Positions 25,873-29,222 of a stretch of DNA of 29,222 nt are shown here, piece after piece. This DNA is from Holophagales bacterium UBA5704. Its GTDB lineage: Bacteria > Acidobacteriota > Thermoanaerobaculia > Multivoradales > UBA5704. Location of the stretch: contig DIHE01000007.1 of assembly GCA_002420005.1 (NCBI GenBank), positions 1 through 29,222 of the forward strand, written 5' to 3'. How positions within the stretch are numbered: position 1 is the stretch's first letter; every line of letters begins with the position of its first letter. A program made the position numbers and the translations under genes. The notes below the pieces were generated by a model. The model worked only from the letters and a program-made list of their open reading frames with translations. It did no database searches and was not told the origin of the DNA.

Positions 25873-27081
25873 TCAGCGGTACGATTTCACCGAGCAACGC
25901 GCTTCGAATCCTCCGTCTCCCCGCAACGCCTGCGCGACGATGGCGGACAGGAAGAAGCGGTACTTACGGAACGAGAAGGACGACTCGAAGCCAATACCCA
26001 CGTCGGGAATATACGTATCGAAGTCTCCGTAGATTTTACGGTCGAAGCCGGCGTTGCCCGCTCCGGCGTACAGAATCCAGTACCAATTTTGCCACCGAAG
26101 CTTGAGAAAGTCATGCTCGGCGTTCAGAAACCAGGGGAAAAAGTATTCCCCTGTTAGGTGCAGCTCGTCGGTCCCGCGCCGGCGCTCGTCGAGGCCCTTG
26201 AGGTTCTCCCGGCCGTCGAGGCGAAAGTACTCCCCGGTGGGGATGGTGTACAGATCGCTCGGCTCGGGATCGGGCGGCAGCTCGCGGGCCGGCCGTTCCT
26301 GCTTGGACAGGAAGGTGCCGGTGTGGATCCGCCCGACGATGAACGTGCGCGGGCTGACGTCGAAGCGCTTGAGCGCTTCGGCTTCGATCTTCGCGTAGTC
26401 GAAGTCCCCGAGGCCGTACGGAAAGCCCCAGGTCAGCGCACCGGTGAAGCCGGCGCCGCCGGGACCGATCTCGCGGAAGGCGGTGAACAACCGCTCGGTG
26501 CGGGCGCGGGTCTCGCCGACGATGGCATTGGAGCGCGCATCCTCCGGAGTGCCGATCTGATAGCCGAGGCGCACGAAGGTGTTCGTCTCGCCCCGCCGGA
26601 GGATCTCGGCCAGCTCTTCCTTGTTGGTGCTGATCCGGTCCAGCTCGGCGAGCAGGAAGGCGCGCCGCTGGTAGCTCTGCGGCCATTCGACCAGCACCAG
26701 GGTTCCGCGGACGCGGTCGAAATCGTTCGAGAACTCCTGGATGTCCTGGAACTCGACCTCGTCGAAGACCGTGAGCTGGGTGGTCCGGTTGTAGCCGTAG
26801 TACCGGTAGCGCAGGAAGGCCGCGATGTCGCCGTTCACGAAGTTGTACTTGACCTGCCCTTCGAAGAAGACCTTGTTGACCAGCCGGCTGACCCGCAGGT
26901 CGAGGTCTCCCTCGGGAAAATAGACGTCGAGCCGGGGGAGGAAGCCTTCTTCGCCGCTGCGCGCGGGAGGCGCGGGCGCCGCCGCTTCCTGGGCGGCGAG
27001 GGGGGCGGCCATCCCCGCCAGCAACACCAGGAGAGAGAGCAGGTGGAGCGGGCGGCCGGGGCGCCGGCGGACGCGGATCAC
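25873..27081 (-). CDS. Omp85/BamA-like outer-membrane beta-barrel protein, no visible POTRA domain
   Basis: A 402-residue protein. The signal peptide (about 1-31) ends in AAPLAAQ, followed by a short Ala/Pro-rich spacer. The remainder is rich in alternating aromatic strands. The segment GRENLKGLDERRRGTDELHLTGEYFFPW (about 285-312) matches the LRGY-loop plus G-x-x-E-Y-x-F-P pattern of the Omp85 surface-antigen barrel. There is no room for POTRA repeats, so it is a barrel-only relative and perhaps not an insertase. Its GTG start overlaps the stop of the DUF4388 gene (GTGA), so the two are translationally coupled. The chain ends in SVKSYR and lacks a classical C-terminal Phe. Confidence 0.7.
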   Translation of the reverse strand: MIRVRRRPGRPLHLLSLLVLLAGMAAPLAAQEAAAPAPPARSGEEGFLPRLDVYFPEGDLDLRVSRLVNKVFFEGQVKYNFVNGDIAAFLRYRYYGYNRTTQLTVFDEVEFQDIQEFSNDFDRVRGTLVLVEWPQSYQRRAFLLAELDRISTNKEELAEILRRGETNTFVRLGYQIGTPEDARSNAIVGETRARTERLFTAFREIGPGGAGFTGALTWGFPYGLGDFDYAKIEAEALKRFDVSPRTFIVGRIHTGTFLSKQERPARELPPDPEPSDLYTIPTGEYFRLDGRENLKGLDERRRGTDELHLTGEYFFPWFLNAEHDFLKLRWQNWYWILYAGAGNAGFDRKIYGDFDTYIPDVGIGFESSFSFRKYRFFLSAIVAQALRGDGGFEARCSVKSYR

Positions 27082-27899
27082 CGGTGGATGAGCTGGGCGA
27101 CGCGGTCGAGGAAGACCTTGCTCTGGTGGGGTCCCAGGGCGGCGGAGACGACCTTCTCATCCGAGCGCACCAGGTCAAGGATGGCCTCGACGCCGCGGCC
27201 GGCGTCCATCTCCGCCCGGCACATCCGGTACGGGGTGTCGAGATCCACCAGCCGCGCATGCCCGGAGAGCAGGTTGAGCGCCTGCTGATGGATGCCCTCC
27301 CCGAGGCGTTGCAGGTCCTCGGCGGTCATCTTGTGCAGGCGGTCGGTGCCCAGACGGCTCAGGTCTTCGTGCAGGGTGACCAGGCCGGAGGTGATCAGGC
27401 CATAGAGGAGCTTGCAGACCTCGAACGGGCTCGATGCAAGGCCGATGGCGATCTCCTCGATGGAGCGCCGCTCGTCGATCTTGCAGATCAGGCCCCACTC
27501 CTGCGGGGTCAGGGAGACCGACGTGGTGGCGGCCAGATTGGTGAAGACCGGGACCAGCCGGGTGGACGGGATCTTCTTGGAGAGGACCTGCCACTCGTCG
27601 ATGCGGCGGGCCGCTTCCATGAGGAGGTTGGTGTTGGACTTCTGGATGGTGGTCGTGGCGGTCTCGGTGCCCTGGGTGAAGACGAACTCTCCTTCGGGCC
27701 AGATCGCCAGCTCGTACACCGCCTCCTCGCCCACGAGGTCCCCGGTGTGCGCGTGGACGATCTGGCCGCCGCGCAAGAAGATCTCGCCGCTCGCCTCGCC
27801 CTCGCGATGCAGGGAGAAGACACCGGTCTTGCCCGACACGGAGACGAGCTGGATGATGTCCGGAAGTGGTAGTTCCTTCAGTGATCCCTGGAAGGCCAT
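27078..27899 (-). CDS. DUF4388 (PatA N-terminal-like) domain protein
   Basis: A 273-residue soluble protein. The N-terminal DUF4388 domain (about 1-100) shows FQGSLKELPLPDIIQLVSVSGKTGVFSL, GEIFLRGGQIVHAHTGDLVGEEAVYELAIW and GEFVF. A second part (about 125-190, TPQEWGLICKIDERRSIEEIA...VCKLLYGLITSGLV) looks like a winged-helix fold. The C-terminal part (about 200-273) is helical. DUF4388 proteins occur in Acidobacteriota, Myxococcota and Deinococcus, often in signalling or motility settings; the biochemical role is unknown. I prefer ATG 27899 over 27905 because GGTGA lies 6 nt before it. It precedes and overlaps the outer-membrane barrel gene. Confidence 0.85.
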   Translation of the reverse strand: MAFQGSLKELPLPDIIQLVSVSGKTGVFSLHREGEASGEIFLRGGQIVHAHTGDLVGEEAVYELAIWPEGEFVFTQGTETATTTIQKSNTNLLMEAARRIDEWQVLSKKIPSTRLVPVFTNLAATTSVSLTPQEWGLICKIDERRSIEEIAIGLASSPFEVCKLLYGLITSGLVTLHEDLSRLGTDRLHKMTAEDLQRLGEGIHQQALNLLSGHARLVDLDTPYRMCRAEMDAGRGVEAILDLVRSDEKVVSAALGPHQSKVFLDRVAQLIHR

Positions 27900-27921
27900 G
27901 GTCATTCACCGAGTCGGGCTG

Positions 27922-27927
27922 ATGCTA
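27922..27927 (-). promoter_or_regulatory. Candidate extended -10 of the DUF4388/barrel unit
   Basis: On the minus strand TGCTAGCAT gives a TG-n-TAGCAT extended -10 at 27930-27922, 22 nt before the preferred ATG. No good -35 lies 17 nt upstream. Readthrough from ruvC is an alternative. Confidence 0.35.
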
Positions 27928-27964
27928 GCACAGGCGGCATCTCCTCGTAGAAGAGGGAAGAGTA

Positions 27965-28477
27965 TCACCGGCGTGGCGCCTCGTCGCGCAACCGGTCGAG
28001 CCGCAGCCGCTGGCCGCAGCAGAGGGCGACGGCCAGGGCGTCGGTGGCATCGGCGGACCAGCCGGCCCCTGTGACGCCGAGCAACAGGCGCACCATGCGG
28101 GCGACCTGCTCCTTGTCGGCCCGGCCGTTGCCGGTGACGGCGGATTTGACCTCGGCCGGCGAGTATTCGCGGATCTCGATGCCCCGGCCGGCCACCGTGG
28201 CGAGCAGGGCACCGCGCGCCTGGGCGAGGACGATCAGCGAACGGGAGCTCACGCCGTGAAACGGGGATTCCAGAACGGCGAGATCGGGCGGATGGCGGGC
28301 CAGGAGATCCTGCAGGCCGGCGACCAGCCGTGCGAGGCGCTCCGGCAAGGGGAGATCGCGCGGCCCGGAGAGGCGGCCGGCCTCGACGAGGCGAAACGTG
28401 GAGCCGCTCCCCCCGGCCTTTTCGAGCAGGCCGAAACCGGTGTGCAGGCTGCCGGGGTCCAGACCGAGGATCCGCAT
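27965..28477 (-). CDS. ruvC: Holliday junction resolvase RuvC
   Basis: A 170-residue endonuclease that cuts RuvAB-bound Holliday junctions. The RNase H-like acidic residues are visible: ILGLDPG (Asp6), AVLESPF (Glu), and SADATDALAVALCC (two Asp). YSPAEVKSAVTGNGRADKEQV matches the conserved DNA-binding region. The start is ATG 28477 because MRILGLDPG is the normal family N-terminus; an in-frame upstream ATG would add 12 unrelated residues across the -10 element. The gene is about 13 kb from ruvA/ruvB and on the opposite strand. Confidence 0.95.
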   Translation of the reverse strand: MRILGLDPGSLHTGFGLLEKAGGSGSTFRLVEAGRLSGPRDLPLPERLARLVAGLQDLLARHPPDLAVLESPFHGVSSRSLIVLAQARGALLATVAGRGIEIREYSPAEVKSAVTGNGRADKEQVARMVRLLLGVTGAGWSADATDALAVALCCGQRLRLDRLRDEAPRR

Positions 28478-28492
28478 AGATCGTCGTGGGCC

Positions 28493-28498
28493 ATTGTA
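28493..28498 (-). promoter_or_regulatory. TACAAT -10 element of ruvC
   Basis: On the minus strand TACAAT (28498-28493) is 15 nt from the ruvC ATG, which would give a leader of about 8 nt. It is the same hexamer as upstream of ruvB. Confidence 0.5.
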
Positions 28499-28559
28499 CC
28501 GGAGTCGCAGCACCCCCCGTTAACTCCCTCAAAAATCAACACGTTTTCGCTCCCCTCGA

Positions 28560-28588
28560 TTGACTGCGACGGTGCGGAGTGCTAGAAA
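28560..28588 (+). promoter_or_regulatory. Sigma70-type promoter of the receiver-like gene
   Basis: TTGACT (28560-28565) and TAGAAA (28583-28588) are separated by exactly 17 nt, and TG at 28580-28581 makes an extended -10. An AT-rich stretch upstream (about 28529-28547, with AAAAAT and GTTTT) could serve as an UP element. The leader to the ATG at 28613 is about 18 nt and contains GGAG. This is the closest match to the consensus in the window. Confidence 0.7.
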
Positions 28589-28612
28589 GCAGGCTGACGT
28601 GCCGGAGAGTCG

Positions 28613-29222
28613 ATGCCTTCGATCCTGATCCTCGAGCAAGACCCGCGCTCCCTGGAGCGGATGAACCGGACCTTGAGCGCTCTGGGCTGGCGGGTTCGCG
28701 TGGCCGGCGAGGCGGCGCAGGCCCACCAGGCGGCCACCGCGGAGCGGCCCGACCTGGTCATCGTCGCCACCGGGGTGCCGGAAGCCGCGGCGATCGCGGG
28801 CCTCTTCTCGCGGCGGGCCGGCGGGCCGGGAGTTCTCGGGCTCCTTCCCCCCGGTGCGACCCCCGAGGCCTTCCCGGGTCTGGCCGCCGACGTTCTTCTC
28901 GCGCAGCCGTTCACCGACCAGGAGCTCGCCTCGGCCGTGCAGCGGGCCGGGACGTCCCCCAAGGCGCCCACCGCCGCGCCACCGCGCCCGCAGCCGGAAT
29001 CGAAGCTCACCTCCCTGGACATCTTCGGCGACGTCCTCGCCGAGGTCGAGATGGCGGACGACGACGCAGAAGCGGCACCGCCGCCCCCGGCCGGCGCTCA
29101 GCCGGCCCGGCCGGTGCGGCCGGCGATGGACGACGACCTGAACCGCAAGCTCGAGCGCACCCTCTCCGGCGTTCTGGGGACCGACGCTCCACGGCCGAAG
29201 CCGGCCGCGGAGCCGCCGCCCG
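28613..29222 (+). CDS. Protein with a degenerate (pseudo-)receiver domain, truncated by the window end
   Basis: 203 codons are visible with no stop; the 3' end is outside the window. Residues 1-110 follow the response-regulator receiver pattern (MPSILILEQDPRSLERMNRTL, PDLVIVATGVPE, VLLAQPFTDQEL). All key residues are altered: the acidic pair is Glu8-Gln9, the phospho-acceptor Asp is Ala52, and the conserved Lys is Gln98. It therefore cannot be phosphorylated in the normal way. After it comes a Pro/Ala-rich, partly acidic linker with a hydrophobic LTSLDIFGDVLAEVEM patch and a basic-acidic helix (DDDLNRKLERTLSGVLG). No output domain is visible. An ATG at 28613 with GGAG upstream sets the start. 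Confidence 0.65.
   Translation, partial: MPSILILEQDPRSLERMNRTLSALGWRVRVAGEAAQAHQAATAERPDLVIVATGVPEAAAIAGLFSRRAGGPGVLGLLPPGATPEAFPGLAADVLLAQPFTDQELASAVQRAGTSPKAPTAAPPRPQPESKLTSLDIFGDVLAEVEMADDDAEAAPPPPAGAQPARPVRPAMDDDLNRKLERTLSGVLGTDAPRPKPAAEPPP

Noticed and set aside
28478..28513. Longer ruvC start adding 12 residues
   Set aside because: The extension runs across the -10 element and the family normally begins at the MRILGLDPG position.

Overview
The window is GC-rich and carries Gram-negative chromosomal core genes: a rod-shape operon with a PBP2/RodA pair, ftsEX, an OmpA-type porin and a second outer-membrane barrel. Three further genes point towards Acidobacteriota: a DUF4388 protein, a FecR protein beside mreB, and a secreted protein with a GVPAGARAL/DVSGYF-type terminal domain. 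A Thermoanaerobaculia-like lineage is my best guess, from gene content only. No rRNA, tRNA, CRISPR array or insertion sequence is visible.

Layout. (1) 1-10540, almost all minus strand: a tightly packed unit reading fecR-like > mreB > mreC > mreD > mrdA (PBP2) > rodA > rng > a predicted envelope kinase fused to a glycosidase-like domain. It builds and maintains the elongating cell wall, with RNase G as passenger. A rho-independent terminator at 51-80 closes an unseen plus-strand unit entering from the left. (2) 10665-13298, plus: a PpiD-type periplasmic chaperone/isomerase and ruvA, separated by a strong hairpin. (3) 13296-14221: a 33-bp inverted repeat that includes the stop codons of two convergent genes, then a minus-strand secreted protein gene lying between ruvA and ruvB. 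(4) 14304-20498, plus: ruvB, a diacylglycerol-kinase-family lipid kinase, a two-gene Septu-like defence cassette (PtuA ATPase plus PtuB HNH nuclease), and an ADP-forming acyl-CoA synthetase. The cassette is bracketed by imperfect 39-bp direct repeats that look like two copies of the lipid kinase 3' end plus the next gene's start, a probable acquisition scar. (5) 20568-24360, plus: hutI, a secreted and a cytoplasmic FKBP isomerase, ftsE and ftsX, closed by a good terminator. (6) 24436-28477, minus: ruvC, a DUF4388 protein, an Omp85-like barrel and an OmpA-family porin. (7) 28613 to the end, plus: a protein with a degenerate receiver domain, truncated by the window edge, behind the best sigma70-type promoter in the window.

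The two most notable points are the Septu-like cassette with its duplicated flanks, and the kinase/glycosidase-like fusion at the end of the Mre operon. Several genes (ruvB, hutI, the secreted FKBP) have a TANNNT hexamer 7-8 nt before the ATG and no Shine-Dalgarno sequence, suggesting leaderless transcripts.
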